NCBI GenBank assembly: GCA_022841905.1
Contig: JALHQO010000008.1
Span: 124,001 to 188,000, forward strand
From: Hyphomonadaceae bacterium
GTDB lineage: Bacteria > Pseudomonadota > Alphaproteobacteria > Caulobacterales > Aquidulcibacteraceae
DNA length: 64,000 bases
Direction: 5' to 3'
Shown here: positions 17,291 to 26,290 of the stretch, piece by piece
How the letters are laid out: the number at the start of each line of letters is the position of its first letter
Numbering within the stretch: position 1 is the first letter of the stretch
The notes under the pieces: generated by a model
Seen by the model: the letters and a program-made list of their open reading frames with translations, nothing else
The model's database searches: none
Told to the model about the DNA's origin: nothing
Translations under genes and position numbers: made by a program

Positions 17291-17818
17291 ATGGACATTC
17301 GCCAGCGACTGTCGTTATGCGTCACCATGGTTTCGCACCCGAACTATGACGCCGCGCAAGAACTGCTCGATGACGCCAAGCGTCGCGGACTGCGGGTCGC
17401 CACCGCGGAGAGTTGCACCGGCGGGCTGATCGCCGCCACGCTCGCTGCCGTGCCTGGCGCTTCGGCGGTGCTGGAGCGCGGCTTCGTCACCTATTCGAAT
17501 GAAGCAAAGACCGACATGCTGGGTGTGCCGTCGGCGCTGATCGCGCAGCACGGCGCGGTAAGCCGTGAGGTCGCGCTGGCGATGGCCGAGGGCGCGCTAA
17601 AGCACAGCCGCGCCGACATTACCGTGGCCGTTACTGGCATTGCCGGGCCAGACGGTGGCAGCGCGGAAAAGCCAGTGGGCCTCGTGCACCTCGCCGCCGC
17701 GCGGAGAGACGGTGCGCGGCTGCATGAAGAAAGGCGCTTTGGCGCGGTCGGTCGCCACGAGATCCAACTTCAAACCGTGTCGGAAGCATTCGCGCTGATG
17801 CGAAGGCTGATCGACTAA
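17291..17818 (+). CDS. pncC: CinA C-terminal domain protein, nicotinamide-nucleotide amidase (PncC)
   Basis: PncC deamidates nicotinamide mononucleotide to nicotinate mononucleotide in NAD salvage. The 175-residue protein is only the CinA C-terminal domain and lacks the N-terminal MoCF domain of full CinA. Family marks are VATAESCTGGLIAATL with the catalytic Ser/Cys region, VTYSNEAKTDMLGV, the GAVSREVALAMAEGAL helix and AVTGIAGPDGGSAEKPVGLV. The start is uncertain: ATG 17291 has AGGGGA very close to it, and ATG 17327 has no clear site. The stop overlaps that of the convergent RatA-type gene by 4 bases. Confidence 0.9.
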   Translation: MDIRQRLSLCVTMVSHPNYDAAQELLDDAKRRGLRVATAESCTGGLIAATLAAVPGASAVLERGFVTYSNEAKTDMLGVPSALIAQHGAVSREVALAMAEGALKHSRADITVAVTGIAGPDGGSAEKPVGLVHLAAARRDGARLHEERRFGAVGRHEIQLQTVSEAFALMRRLID

Positions 17819-18267
17819 CCCAGGCGTCGCTTCGCTTCGCGCTCGAAGGCGCCCATGATGCGGCCCGCCAGCCCATCCTTGTTGGCGGCGACCACGGCTT
17901 GCAAGACCGGGTTCTTGAACTGATACGAAATGCGAAAGCGCACGCGCGCGCCTTTTTCGTGTGGCTCGAACCGCCAAGAATTATCAAGCGCATGGAACGG
18001 CCCGCTCACCAGCGCAACGTCCACCTCTCCTTTCGCGGGCTCGCAGCGGACCGAGGTCGAGAAGCGCTCCGTGATCGCCTTCCAGCCTACAATGGCGCTG
18101 GCGACGCCTTCCCAGCCGCCCTCGTCGCGCGCTTCTTCGGTCACGACGCGCAGGCTTTGCAGCCATGGAATGAATTGCGGATAGGCGCGCACGTCGCCCA
18201 CCAAGCGGCAAAGATCACCCGGCGCGTATGGGAGAATGCGCTCTGCTTCGATCGTGGTGCGGGCCAT
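17815..18267 (-). CDS. RatA/COQ10-type SRPBCC (START-like) protein
   Basis: This 150-residue protein has the single-domain SRPBCC fold pattern of the RatA/COQ10 family: the N-terminal PYAPGDLCRLVGDVRAYPQFIPW segment, the central GPFHALDNSWRF and a C-terminal helix. In mitochondria and many alphaproteobacteria the family binds ubiquinone and helps respiration; the toxin name RatA comes from E. coli. Neighbouring lipA (one base upstream) argues for a metabolic rather than toxin role here. The two are almost certainly co-transcribed. Confidence 0.88.
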   Translation of the reverse strand: MARTTIEAERILPYAPGDLCRLVGDVRAYPQFIPWLQSLRVVTEEARDEGGWEGVASAIVGWKAITERFSTSVRCEPAKGEVDVALVSGPFHALDNSWRFEPHEKGARVRFRISYQFKNPVLQAVVAANKDGLAGRIMGAFEREAKRRLG

Positions 18268-18268
18268 G

Positions 18269-19243
18269 TCAGGCCTTGGTTTGCGCCAAGCGCGCGGCCT
18301 TCAGGCGCGCGAAGTCTTCGCCGGCATGGTGCGACGAGCGCGTCAGCGGGCTGGCGGAGACCATCAGGAAGCCCTTGGCGTAGGCGATTGTCTCCAGCGC
18401 TTTGAACTCGTCCGGCGTCCAGAAGCGATCGATGGCGGCGTGCTTCTTGGTTGGCTGTAGATACTGCCCGATGGTGAGGAAATCGACGCCGGCGACGCGC
18501 AGATCGTCCATCACCTGCAACACTTCGTCCTTCGCTTCGCCGAGCCCGACCATGAGGCCGGATTTCGTGAACTGGTTCGGATCGCGCTGTTTCACCGAGT
18601 CGAGCAAGCGGAGCGATTGATAGTAGCGCGCGCCGGGGCGGATCGAGTGATAGAGCCGCGGCACGGTTTCCAGATTGTGGTTGAACACATCCGGCGCCGC
18701 ATCGATGACGCGCTCGGCAGCGTCTGGCTTGCGCAAGAAGTCTGGCGTCAGAATTTCGATAGTCGTCTCTGGCGCAGCGCGGCGGATGGCTTGGATCGTC
18801 AGCACGAAGTGCTCGGCCCCGCCGTCCTCCAGATCGTCGCGATCCACAGACGTGACGACGACGTGCTTCAGACCCATCTGCGCCGTGGCGAAGGCGACGT
18901 TCTCGGGCTCGTTGGCATCAAGCGGCAGCGGCTTGCCGGTGGCGACATTGCAGAAGCTGCAGGCGCGCGTGCAGATGCCGCCGAGGATCATGAAGGTGGC
19001 GTGCTTCTGGCTCCAGCACTCGCCGATATTGGGGCAGCCCGCTTCTTCGCAGACGGTGTGGAGTTTCAGGTCGCGGACCAATTCCTTGGTCTGGTGGTAG
19101 CCGAGGCTCGTCGGCGCCTTGACCCTGATCCAGTCTGGCTTGCGCGGGCTGGGCGCGTCGGGGCGGCCCTGCTTTTCAGGGTGACGCGGGCGTGTTTCGC
19201 CGCCGTCTTCGCCTTCCGGGCGCAAATCAATCAGCGTCGGCAT
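18269..19243 (-). CDS. lipA: Lipoyl synthase LipA
   Basis: LipA is a radical-SAM enzyme that inserts two sulfurs into octanoyl groups on lipoyl domains. Both iron-sulfur clusters can be seen: auxiliary C-x4-C-x5-C ([12 protein letters not shown]) and radical-SAM C-x3-C-x2-C (CTRACSFC). The [34 protein letters not shown] and [12 protein letters not shown] segments are also present; the last contains the conserved C-terminal RSS motif. Its likely products are the lipoyl domains of PdhB and PdhC encoded nearby. Confidence 0.97.
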   Translation of the reverse strand: MPTLIDLRPEGEDGGETRPRHPEKQGRPDAPSPRKPDWIRVKAPTSLGYHQTKELVRDLKLHTVCEEAGCPNIGECWSQKHATFMILGGICTRACSFCNVATGKPLPLDANEPENVAFATAQMGLKHVVVTSVDRDDLEDGGAEHFVLTIQAIRRAAPETTIEILTPDFLRKPDAAERVIDAAPDVFNHNLETVPRLYHSIRPGARYYQSLRLLDSVKQRDPNQFTKSGLMVGLGEAKDEVLQVMDDLRVAGVDFLTIGQYLQPTKKHAAIDRFWTPDEFKALETIAYAKGFLMVSASPLTRSSHHAGEDFARLKAARLAQTKA

Positions 19244-19336
19244 GACTTGAACATGAGCCTCCGCGCCTTGGCCCGCAACGGCTGGGACGGATTCCTCCCC
19301 TGCATGACCAACGACTTAGTGGACCCATGGCTTGCC

Positions 19337-19353
19337 CGGCCCCATTTGGGCCG
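19337..19353. repeat. Inverted repeat CGGCCC-N5-GGGCCG between lipA and acyl ligase gene
   Basis: CGGCCC (19337-19342) and GGGCCG (19348-19353) form a perfect 6-bp stem around CATTT, in the 204-base divergent region between lipA and the acyl ligase gene. A moderately T-rich stretch follows on the plus strand, but no gene ends here, so it is more likely an operator or leader hairpin than a terminator. Confidence 0.3.
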
Positions 19354-19447
19354 CTAGTTTCTGTTACAAGCGTGAAACAATAATCACGAATGGCCGCCCT
19401 CCCTCCTCTTGGGGCGTCCGAGGCGGTCAAACGGAGGCATCAAGTTC

Positions 19448-21016
19448 ATGGCGCATCGACCGTTCGAGCTGGCGCGTACACGTGTCACCTTGTTCGAGGC
19501 TCTGCTCCGGGCGCGCGACGCCAGAGGCGGCAAGTTTCCAATCCTCGAAGATCATGAGCGCAAAGTGCTCTCGTACGATGACATCGTGCGCGCCGCGTTT
19601 GCGCTCGGCGGCAAGTTCGACACGCTGATCAAGAAGCGCGAGACGGTCGGCATCATGCTGCCGACCGGCGCGGGCGCAGTGGTGACGTTCTTCGCGGTCC
19701 ACGCAATCGGGCGGACGCCAGCGATGATCAACTTCACGGCTGGCGCGATGAATCTGCGCGCCGCCTGTGAAGCGGCGAACGTGCGCAAGATTCTCACCTC
19801 GCGCACCTTCATCAAACTTGCGAAGCTCGAAGCGTTGGAAGCCGAGCTCTCGAAGTTCGCCAAGCTCATCTATCTCGAAGACGTCCGCAAAACCATCGAC
19901 ATTGGCGACAAGGTTGTGGCGCTGATGAAGGGCTCCTTCCCGCGCGTCTTCGCCGCCAAGGGCAATCCAGACGATACGGCAGTGATCCTGTTTACGTCCG
20001 GCTCATACGGCACACCCAAAGGCGCGGTGCTGAGCCACGCCAATCTCGTGGCGAACGTCGAGCAAGGCTATTCGCACGTTCCGTTCGAGCCGGATTTCAG
20101 CTTCTTCTCGCCGCTGCCGATGTTCCATTGCTTCGGCTTGCTGGGCGGCGTGCTGCTGCCGCTGTTCACCGGTCACAAGACGTTCCTCTATCCCTCGCCG
20201 CTGGCGGTGAAGGAAATTCCCAAGCTGATCAAGGATACCGGCGCCAACGTCTTCTTCGCCACCGACACGTTCGCGCAGCAATATGCGCGCAACGCGGACG
20301 ATGAAGATTTGAAGGGCATTCGCCTCATGGTGCTGGGCGCCGAGCGCGTGCGTCCGGAAACGCGCGAAATGTATACGAAGCGCTTCGGCGTCGAATTGCT
20401 CGAAGGCTATGGCGCGACTGAAGCGTCGCCGCTGATTTCCGTGAACGTGCCGGCGCGCAATCGCCACGGCTCTGTCGGCCAGTTCGTGCCGCACTTGGAG
20501 TGGCGGCTTGAGCCGGTGCCCGGCATCGAAGGCGGCCAGAAGCTTTATGTGCGCGGGCCGAACGTCATGCGCGGCTATCTCGATCCCACGAAGCCCTTCG
20601 GCATCGATCTCCTGCCGGAAGGCTGGCACGATACCGGCGATGTCGTGGACGTCGATGCGGACGGCTACATCAGAATTCTCGGCCGCGTGAAGCGCTTTGC
20701 GAAAGTCGGCGGCGAGATGGTGTCGCTGAACGCCGTTGAAGGTTACGCCCAGCAAGTGTGGCCGAACGCGACACACGCGGCGATCGCTATGCCCGACAGC
20801 CGCAAGGGCGAACGCATCATCCTTTTCACCAGCGAGAAGGACGCCGAATCGAGCGCGTTCGTGGCGTGGTGCAAAGCCAATGGCGTCGCCGACATCGCCG
20901 TGCCGAAGAAGATCATCGGCGTGGAAGAAATCCCCCTGCTCGGCACCGGCAAGACCGACTACGTCGCGCTCGGTCGCATGGCTGCGGATTTGGTGGCGCG
21001 GGCTGAGGCGGCTTAG
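19448..21016 (+). CDS. AMP-dependent acyl-ACP/acyl-CoA synthetase-like protein (Aas C-terminal type)
   Basis: The ANL-superfamily adenylating fold is clear: the P-loop-like A3 motif LFTSGSYGTPKGAVLSH, the A5 motif GYGATEASPLIS, the A7 motif WHDTGDVVDVDADGYIRILGR and a C-terminal domain with the late lysine in GTGKTDYVALG. Similarity is greatest to the acyl-ACP synthetase half of Aas, which activates fatty acids for lysophospholipid re-acylation. The acyltransferase half is absent here, so the acyl acceptor is unknown. The ATG at 19448 is preceded by GGAGG at a distance of about 11 bases; upstream starts lack a site. The stop overlaps the next convergent gene by 4 bases. Confidence 0.82.
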   Translation: MAHRPFELARTRVTLFEALLRARDARGGKFPILEDHERKVLSYDDIVRAAFALGGKFDTLIKKRETVGIMLPTGAGAVVTFFAVHAIGRTPAMINFTAGAMNLRAACEAANVRKILTSRTFIKLAKLEALEAELSKFAKLIYLEDVRKTIDIGDKVVALMKGSFPRVFAAKGNPDDTAVILFTSGSYGTPKGAVLSHANLVANVEQGYSHVPFEPDFSFFSPLPMFHCFGLLGGVLLPLFTGHKTFLYPSPLAVKEIPKLIKDTGANVFFATDTFAQQYARNADDEDLKGIRLMVLGAERVRPETREMYTKRFGVELLEGYGATEASPLISVNVPARNRHGSVGQFVPHLEWRLEPVPGIEGGQKLYVRGPNVMRGYLDPTKPFGIDLLPEGWHDTGDVVDVDADGYIRILGRVKRFAKVGGEMVSLNAVEGYAQQVWPNATHAAIAMPDSRKGERIILFTSEKDAESSAFVAWCKANGVADIAVPKKIIGVEEIPLLGTGKTDYVALGRMAADLVARAEAA

Positions 21017-21501
21017 CCGCCGTACTGCTCAATTGTCATCATGCCATCGGCGCACGTCACGGTAAGCTGGCCATCCAAGAGTTTGAACCGTGCTACCCGG
21101 CGATCCGGTGTGTCTTCGATCAACGCTGGTGGCCCGAAGGTTTGAGCGGATCCATCAATCGTGCCGATGCATGCTTGAAAGGAAGCTGGTCGAACGAGCG
21201 GCGAGCCATCGGTCGGCGGCTCGCCTAGCATCGCGCTCATGGGGTCGGTTTGGGCGTCGGGCGCGTTCGCGACATCGGACGCCGTTCGGCCACGCAGGTC
21301 AGCCAAAGCTACTTCCGGGATATCGAAGTCTGGCAGCGAGAGAGTTGGCAACGAAAACTCAGGCAAGCGCCATGAGTCAGATTGGTTTTCTTGAGTGGTC
21401 ATAAGGACAAGCGCCGCGCCCGCAGCGCCGACCAGGGCAACCCGGCCCCACCAACGCTGCCTCTCTTCCGGATCAGCCTCTGGTTCCGGCCACTCCGCCA
21501 C
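21013..21501 (-). CDS. Hypothetical single-pass membrane protein
   Basis: The 162-residue protein has an acidic N-terminus, one hydrophobic segment (about residues 19-36, VALVGAAGAALVLM) and a soluble remainder with a low-complexity LPEFSLPTLSLPDFDIPE stretch that may act as a linker. Three cysteines are spread through the C-terminal half. No family recognised. It ends 4 bases into the convergent acyl ligase gene and starts 9 bases after the end of lpd on the same strand, so it is probably the last cistron of the lpd transcript. Confidence 0.65.
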   Translation of the reverse strand: MAEWPEPEADPEERQRWWGRVALVGAAGAALVLMTTQENQSDSWRLPEFSLPTLSLPDFDIPEVALADLRGRTASDVANAPDAQTDPMSAMLGEPPTDGSPLVRPASFQACIGTIDGSAQTFGPPALIEDTPDRRVARFKLLDGQLTVTCADGMMTIEQYGG

Positions 21502-21510
21502 ACGGCTCTC

Positions 21511-22920
21511 CTAAACGTGCAACACCCGCCCATACGCATCGAGCACCGCCTCGTGCATCATCTCTGACAGCGTCGGGTGCGGGAAGACGGTTTCCATGAG
21601 CTCTTGCTCTGTCGTTTCCGTCTGCATCGCGATGGCGTAGCCTTGGATGAGCTCCGTCACCTCGGCGCCGATCATGTGCGCGCCGAGGAGTTCGCCGGTC
21701 TTGGCGTCGAACACAACTTTGACCATGCCCTGATCTTCGCCCAGCGCGATCGCTTTGCCATTGCCAACGAATGGGAAGCGGCCAACGCGCACCTCGCGCC
21801 CCGCGGCTTTCGCCTTGGCTTCGGTGAGGCCCACGCTCGCCACTTGCGGATGCGAATAGGTGCAGCCTGGAATGCGCTCCTTGATCATCGCGTGCGGCTT
21901 CTGGCCGGCGATGGCTTCGACGCAAATGATGCCCTCGTGCGACGCCTTATGCGCCAGCCACGGCGCGCCGGTGACATCGCCAATCGCGTAAAGCCCAGCG
22001 ACATTGGTCTTGCCGTAGCCATCGGTGACGATGTGGCCGCGATCGGTCTTTACGCCGAGCGTCTCCAGCCCAAGGTTTTCGATATTGCCGGTGATGCCGA
22101 CAGCGACGATGGCGTGCGACGCCGTAAGCGTTTCTTCCTTGCCCTTGGATGAGACAACCGCCTCAACGCCGCTCGCCGTCGCCTTCAGTGATTTGGCTTC
22201 GGTTGAGGTGAGGATTTTCAACCCCTCCTTCTCATAGCGCTTCTTCGCGAACGCTGAGATTTCTTCGTCTTCGACTGGGAGCACGCGGTCGAGCAGCTCA
22301 ACCACCGTCACCTTCACGCCGAACGCAGCATAGAACGAAGCAAACTCGATCCCGATGGCGCCCGAGCCGAACACCAAAAGCGACTCCGGCCATTCCGGCG
22401 GGTTCATTGCGTCGCGATAGGTCCAAACGCGCTTGCCGTCGCTCTTCAACCCAGCGGTCGGGATCTCGCGTGCGCGCGCGCCGGTGGCGAGGATGACGTG
22501 CTTGGCGTCGTAGGACGCATCCTTGCCGTCCTTGCCCTTCACGGTCACTTTTGGCGCCGCACTCCCCTTCTCCAGCCGCGCTTCGCCTTCGATCACGGCG
22601 ACCTTGTTCTTCTTCATCAAGAACTGGACGCCCTTCTCCATCCGCGCCGCAACGCCGCGCGAGCGCTCGACCACGGCTTTGTAATCGAACTTCACGCCTT
22701 CGGCCGAGAGACCGTAGTCGTTCGCATGTTGGAAGTTGCGGTACACTTCCGCCGAGCGCAACAGCGCTTTGGTCGGGATGCAGCCCCAGTTGAGGCAGAT
22801 GCCGCCGAGCCGGTCGCGCTCGACGATGGCGACCTTCAGCCCAAGCTGCGCAGCGCGGATCGCGGTCACGTAGCCGCCGGGGCCGGAACCGATAATGATG
22901 ACGTCATAGGATGTGCTCAT
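21511..22920 (-). CDS. lpd: Dihydrolipoyl dehydrogenase (E3)
   Basis: E3 reoxidises dihydrolipoamide of the pyruvate and 2-oxoglutarate dehydrogenase complexes, passing electrons through a disulfide and FAD to NAD+. Seen: the FAD-binding GSGPGGYVTAIRAAQLG, the redox-active GGICLNWGCIPTK (C-x4-C), the second FAD motif YAIGDVTGAPWLAHKASHEG and the C-terminal His-Glu base HPTLSEMMHEAV. The 469-residue length is normal. The Trp inside the disulfide loop (NWG instead of NVG) is common in PDH-type E3. The gene is separated from pdhC by marC, a receiver gene and a small membrane protein gene. Confidence 0.96.
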   Translation of the reverse strand: MSTSYDVIIIGSGPGGYVTAIRAAQLGLKVAIVERDRLGGICLNWGCIPTKALLRSAEVYRNFQHANDYGLSAEGVKFDYKAVVERSRGVAARMEKGVQFLMKKNKVAVIEGEARLEKGSAAPKVTVKGKDGKDASYDAKHVILATGARAREIPTAGLKSDGKRVWTYRDAMNPPEWPESLLVFGSGAIGIEFASFYAAFGVKVTVVELLDRVLPVEDEEISAFAKKRYEKEGLKILTSTEAKSLKATASGVEAVVSSKGKEETLTASHAIVAVGITGNIENLGLETLGVKTDRGHIVTDGYGKTNVAGLYAIGDVTGAPWLAHKASHEGIICVEAIAGQKPHAMIKERIPGCTYSHPQVASVGLTEAKAKAAGREVRVGRFPFVGNGKAIALGEDQGMVKVVFDAKTGELLGAHMIGAEVTELIQGYAIAMQTETTEQELMETVFPHPTLSEMMHEAVLDAYGRVLHV

Positions 22921-22957
22921 GAGGGCTACTTAGCAGGCCCTGCCACGAGGTGAAGGC

Positions 22958-22975
22958 GGAGATTTGGCAATCTCC
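22958..22975. repeat. Perfect 7-bp hairpin upstream of lpd
   Basis: GGAGATT (22958-22964) and AATCTCC (22969-22975) form a perfect stem with a TGGC tetraloop in the 78-base gap between marC and lpd. There is no T-run on the minus strand after the stem, so intrinsic termination of marC is not convincing. It could be an operator or RNA hairpin in the lpd leader. Confidence 0.35.
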
Positions 22976-22998
22976 CACCCATTCCCGGATGAAGCCGA

Positions 22999-23646
22999 CT
23001 AGCCAGCAATCCCGAACACGTTGCGGACGCCGTCGATGACGAACTGCGCCGCGAGGGCGGCCAGCAGAATGCCGAAAATGCGCGTGAGCATGGATGCGAC
23101 CGTATCGCCCATGATTTTCGAGAGCGGCCCCGCCATCAGGAACGCGGCTAGACAGAGCGCCAAGTTGGCGCCGACGCCGAGCAGGATCATGCCGCGGCTC
23201 GCCAAGTCTTCGTGCTCGGCGAACAGCAGCATGATCGAGGCAATGGCGCCGGGGCCGCTGATCAGCGGAATGGCCAACGGGAACACGGAGATATCGTCCT
23301 GCACGCCCGGGTGCGACGCCTGTTCCGCCGCCACCTTCTCGGCCCGCTCCTCGCGCCGCTCGGAGCGCTTCTCGAACAACATGTCGACGGCGATCAGGAA
23401 GAGCAGCAGACCGCCGGCGATGCGGAACGCGTCGATCGAGACATGGATTTGCTCCAACAGCCACGCGCCGCCAAACGCGAATGCGAGCAGTATGCCCGTA
23501 GCGATCGCGACCGCCTTGAACGCCATCTTGCGGCGCCAGTCCGGCGTCATGCGCGCGGTCATGGTCGTGAACATCGGCGCCATGGCGACAGGGTCGATGG
23601 CGACGAAGAAGGTCACGAAGGAGGCAAGCAGCAGCGAAAGCATCAA
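22999..23646 (-). CDS. MarC family integral membrane protein
   Basis: The 215-residue protein has six predicted membrane helices in two blocks separated by a charged cytoplasmic loop (about residues 92-118, rich in Glu and Arg). The helix-start motifs FVAIDPVAMAPMF and IPLISGPGAIASIML, in pseudo-symmetric positions, are typical of MarC/UPF0056. Despite its name, MarC has no proven role in multiple antibiotic resistance, and a transport substrate is not known. It is co-directional with lpd, 78 bases apart. Confidence 0.9.
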   Translation of the reverse strand: MMLSLLLASFVTFFVAIDPVAMAPMFTTMTARMTPDWRRKMAFKAVAIATGILLAFAFGGAWLLEQIHVSIDAFRIAGGLLLFLIAVDMLFEKRSERREERAEKVAAEQASHPGVQDDISVFPLAIPLISGPGAIASIMLLFAEHEDLASRGMILLGVGANLALCLAAFLMAGPLSKIMGDTVASMLTRIFGILLAALAAQFVIDGVRNVFGIAG

Positions 23647-23707
23647 CGGGCCTTAACCGATTCATTCAATCTTTACGCTGAATTCCTGGCGCCATTGGCC
23701 GGAATTT

Positions 23708-23733
23708 TAAGTCTGGCGGCGTAAGTTTGGCGG
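23708..23733. repeat. 12-bp tandem direct repeat before degenerate receiver gene
   Basis: TAAGTCTGGCGG (23708-23719) and TAAGTTTGGCGG (23722-23733) differ at one base and repeat with a 14-base period. The second copy ends directly at the GTG start of the next gene. A tandem binding site for a repressor or an mRNA-binding regulator is possible, but no known box is recognised. Confidence 0.4.
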
Positions 23734-24537
23734 GTGACCGCAAAAGCCAGATCAGAACGCGCAGAACCGGCGCTCCGGTTTTTGGTTGCTGACGACAGCG
23801 TTTTTCAGCGCCGTCTGCTGACCGATATGCTGCGCACGCTTGGCCGCGCGCAAGTCACTTACGCCTCGACGACCGAGGAATGCCTCTCGCTCGCCGCCGT
23901 CATCGCGCCCGATTTCCTACTGGTCGAATGGGAGTTCGAGAACGGGACGGGCTTGGAGCTGATCAAGAAAATGCGGGCGGGCGAAGCTGGCGATGTCGGG
24001 CGTAAGGTTCCGGTCATCATGTTGGCCGAGCGGCGCATGCAGCGGGATGTGGACGCCGCCCGTCAGGCCGGCGTCGACGAATTCGTCATTCGTCCCTTCT
24101 CGATCGCCACCGTTCAGCGCCGCATCAAGTCGATCCAGCGCAAGCAAGCCTGCGCCGAAGGGCGTAGCGACAAGGACGACGCGCCGGACGTGCAGATCCG
24201 TAAGGGCCTGGTGCGGATGTATGTCGAGCGGCTGATGGCGCTGCGTTCCGCGATCCAGCCCGGCGGCGACGCCCGCGACTTCAAGCTCACCTGCGCACAG
24301 CTCAGTGTGCTGGCGAATGATATGGAAGAGCCGATGTTGGTCTCGGCCACCTTCTCGCTCTCCAACTATGTGAAGGCCGTCGGTGGCGAGGCGCGCATGA
24401 ACGCGAGCGTCGTGGAAGCGCACCTGCACGCGATCCTGCAATTGGCCGAGCTGCCAAACTCGCAGTACGAACTCCGCCGCACCGTCACGGCCGAACTCAA
24501 CAATCTCGTCGCCAAGAAGCTCGGTCGCGCCGCCTAG
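23734..24537 (+). CDS. Degenerate (pseudo) receiver-domain protein with unknown C-terminal domain
   Basis: Residues about 15-135 have the full length and hydrophobic pattern of a response regulator receiver, including the acid pair D20-D21. The three other conserved positions are changed: the phosphoacceptor Asp is Glu (E65 in LLVEWEFENG), Thr/Ser is Ala (A98 in VIMLAE), and Lys is Arg (R120 in VIRPF). Phosphorylation is therefore unlikely, and the Glu could mimic a permanently active state. The C-terminal 130 residues are helical, with no DNA-binding or enzymatic motif recognised. The GTG start has only a weak upstream site. It is divergent from marC. Confidence 0.82.
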   Translation: MTAKARSERAEPALRFLVADDSVFQRRLLTDMLRTLGRAQVTYASTTEECLSLAAVIAPDFLLVEWEFENGTGLELIKKMRAGEAGDVGRKVPVIMLAERRMQRDVDAARQAGVDEFVIRPFSIATVQRRIKSIQRKQACAEGRSDKDDAPDVQIRKGLVRMYVERLMALRSAIQPGGDARDFKLTCAQLSVLANDMEEPMLVSATFSLSNYVKAVGGEARMNASVVEAHLHAILQLAELPNSQYELRRTVTAELNNLVAKKLGRAA

Positions 24538-24965
24538 CCGCGCGCGATGAAGCCGTTCACGAACGTGAACACGCTTTCCCAGGTCACATAGAGCGTCAGC
24601 GCAAACACCACGACCGCCAGATACGGCGCCGCGCGATTGAGCGTGCGGCCGAATCTCGGCGCCGCCGCGCTAATGATCCAGCCGACAATGGCCGACACGA
24701 TGATCGCCCCGCCGATCGCCGCGACGATGGCGATGAGCGCGCCGCTCGCGGTCAGGAACGCATGTAGGAACAGCAGCAGCGGCGTCAGCAGGCTGAGGAT
24801 CATCACCAGCAGCGCGAAGCCTTGCGGGCCAGCCCTGCTCTCACCCTCCGCCGGCTTCGGCTTCGCGGACTCGCAAATCATCACGAAGAACGCGCCGATC
24901 AGCGCGAGAAACCACAGGTCGCCGGCGTTGGCCGCGAGTTCGTCGATCAGTGCGTTGATGTCCAT
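24534..24965 (-). CDS. Hypothetical small membrane protein
   Basis: The 143-residue protein has three to four hydrophobic segments: about 18-33, 48-70 (ALLVMILSLLTPLLLFLHAF), 73-99 and 113-130. It has no family motif known to me. ATG 24965 gives a normal start (MDINALIDELAAN); a GTG at 24977 with GAGG upstream is an alternative. It is the last gene on the pdh strand, 25 bases downstream of pdhC, so it is probably read through from the pyruvate dehydrogenase promoter. Its end overlaps the convergent receiver gene by 4 bases. Confidence 0.65.
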   Translation of the reverse strand: MDINALIDELAANAGDLWFLALIGAFFVMICESAKPKPAEGESRAGPQGFALLVMILSLLTPLLLFLHAFLTASGALIAIVAAIGGAIIVSAIVGWIISAAAPRFGRTLNRAAPYLAVVVFALTLYVTWESVFTFVNGFIARG

Positions 24966-24990
24966 GCGGGCCCCCACCCTTTTCCTCGAC

Positions 24991-26283
24991 CTACAACAAC
25001 ATAGCCATCGGATCTTCCAGGAAGCTCCGGAACGCTTTCAGGAAAGCGGCGCCCAGCGCGCCATCCACGACGCGGTGATCGCAGGTGACGGTGACGCTCA
25101 TCATGGTGGCGATGGCGAGCGCGTCGTTCTTCACGACTGGGCGTTTCTCGCCGGCGCCAATTGACATGATCATGCCGTGCGGCTCGTTGATGATCGAGGC
25201 GAAGCTCTTAATGCCGAGCATGCCCATGTTCGAGATCGAGAACGTGCCCCCCTGAAACTCCTCGGGCTTCAGCTTCTTCTCGCGCGCGCGCAGCGCGAGG
25301 TCGGCCATTTCGTGACTGATCTGCGCCAGGCCCTTGGTCTCGGCTTGCCAGATGATCGGCGTGATCAAGCCGCCCGGAATGGCGACGGCGACGGCGACAT
25401 CGGCGTGGTGATGGATAGCGATGCCGTCGGGTGTGTAGCTGGCGTTGGCTTCCGGCACGAGCTTCAGCGCCAGTGCGGCGGCTTTGATGCACATGTCGTT
25501 GACGGAAATCTTTACGCCATTATCGGCGAAGCGCTTGTTTATCTCGCCGCGCGCTTTCAGCAACGCGTCGATCTCGATGTCGATCGTCAGCGGAAAGTGC
25601 GGCACGTCGCGGAAAGACGCCGTCATGCGCTTGGCGATCGTCTTGCGCATGAGGTCGAGCGGGACGAGGTCGTACGACCCGGAAGGAATACCTTGGCTTT
25701 CGAGCGATTTGAATGGCGCCGGCGCTTGCTGCGCGCTTGGCCGCGCGACTTCGCGCGATTGCTGCGGCGTTTGTGTAGCGCGCGGTGATTGCGCGGCGGA
25801 CTCGATATCCGCTTTCACCACACGCCCATTGGGCCCGGTGCCCTTGAGACCGGCCAGATCAATGCCGCCTTGCTCAGCCAGGCGGCGCGCAAGCGGCGAC
25901 GCCAGGATACGGTCACTTGGCGACGACGCAACGCTTTGCGGCGAAGCTTTGCGCTCCGACGATGGCGCGGGCGCCTGTTGTTTTGCTGCAGCCGGCGCGT
26001 CGGTCTTCGCCTCCCGCTTCGGCGCAGCCTTGGCCGGCGCGTCTTCGCCCCTGAGTGTTGCGATCGGCGTGTTGACCTTCACGCCTTGGCTGCCTTCCGG
26101 CACCAGAATTTCCTCGATCACGCCCTCATCGACGGCTTCGACTTCCATCGTCGCCTTATCGGTCTCGATCTCGGCAATGACTTGGCCGGGCTCGATCGTG
26201 TCGCCAACCTTCACGTGCCACTTGGCGAGGTTGCCCTCCTCCATCGTCGGCGACAGCGCGGGCATGGTGATTTGCGTGCTCAT
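24991..26283 (-). CDS. pdhC: Pyruvate dehydrogenase E2 (dihydrolipoamide acetyltransferase)
   Basis: E2 passes acetyl groups from lipoyl-lysine to CoA and forms the core of the complex. The domain order is one N-terminal lipoyl domain (1-80, with lipoyl lysine in ETDKATMEV), an Ala/Pro-rich linker with charged runs, the E1/E3-binding domain ([34 protein letters not shown], about 130-165), a second linker, and the catalytic domain ending with [11 protein letters not shown], which carries the active-site His and Asp. The ATG at 26283 is the family start; the frame upstream of it is a shadow of pdhB. It lies 7 bases after pdhB. Confidence 0.97.
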   Translation of the reverse strand: MSTQITMPALSPTMEEGNLAKWHVKVGDTIEPGQVIAEIETDKATMEVEAVDEGVIEEILVPEGSQGVKVNTPIATLRGEDAPAKAAPKREAKTDAPAAAKQQAPAPSSERKASPQSVASSPSDRILASPLARRLAEQGGIDLAGLKGTGPNGRVVKADIESAAQSPRATQTPQQSREVARPSAQQAPAPFKSLESQGIPSGSYDLVPLDLMRKTIAKRMTASFRDVPHFPLTIDIEIDALLKARGEINKRFADNGVKISVNDMCIKAAALALKLVPEANASYTPDGIAIHHHADVAVAVAIPGGLITPIIWQAETKGLAQISHEMADLALRAREKKLKPEEFQGGTFSISNMGMLGIKSFASIINEPHGMIMSIGAGEKRPVVKNDALAIATMMSVTVTCDHRVVDGALGAAFLKAFRSFLEDPMAMLL

Positions 26284-26290
26284 GTCGGCC

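Noticed and set aside
17815-18267. RatA toxin of a toxin-antitoxin pair
   Set aside because: There is no antitoxin-like partner. The gene is next to lipA, and the family in alphaproteobacteria is closer to COQ10 ubiquinone-binding proteins.
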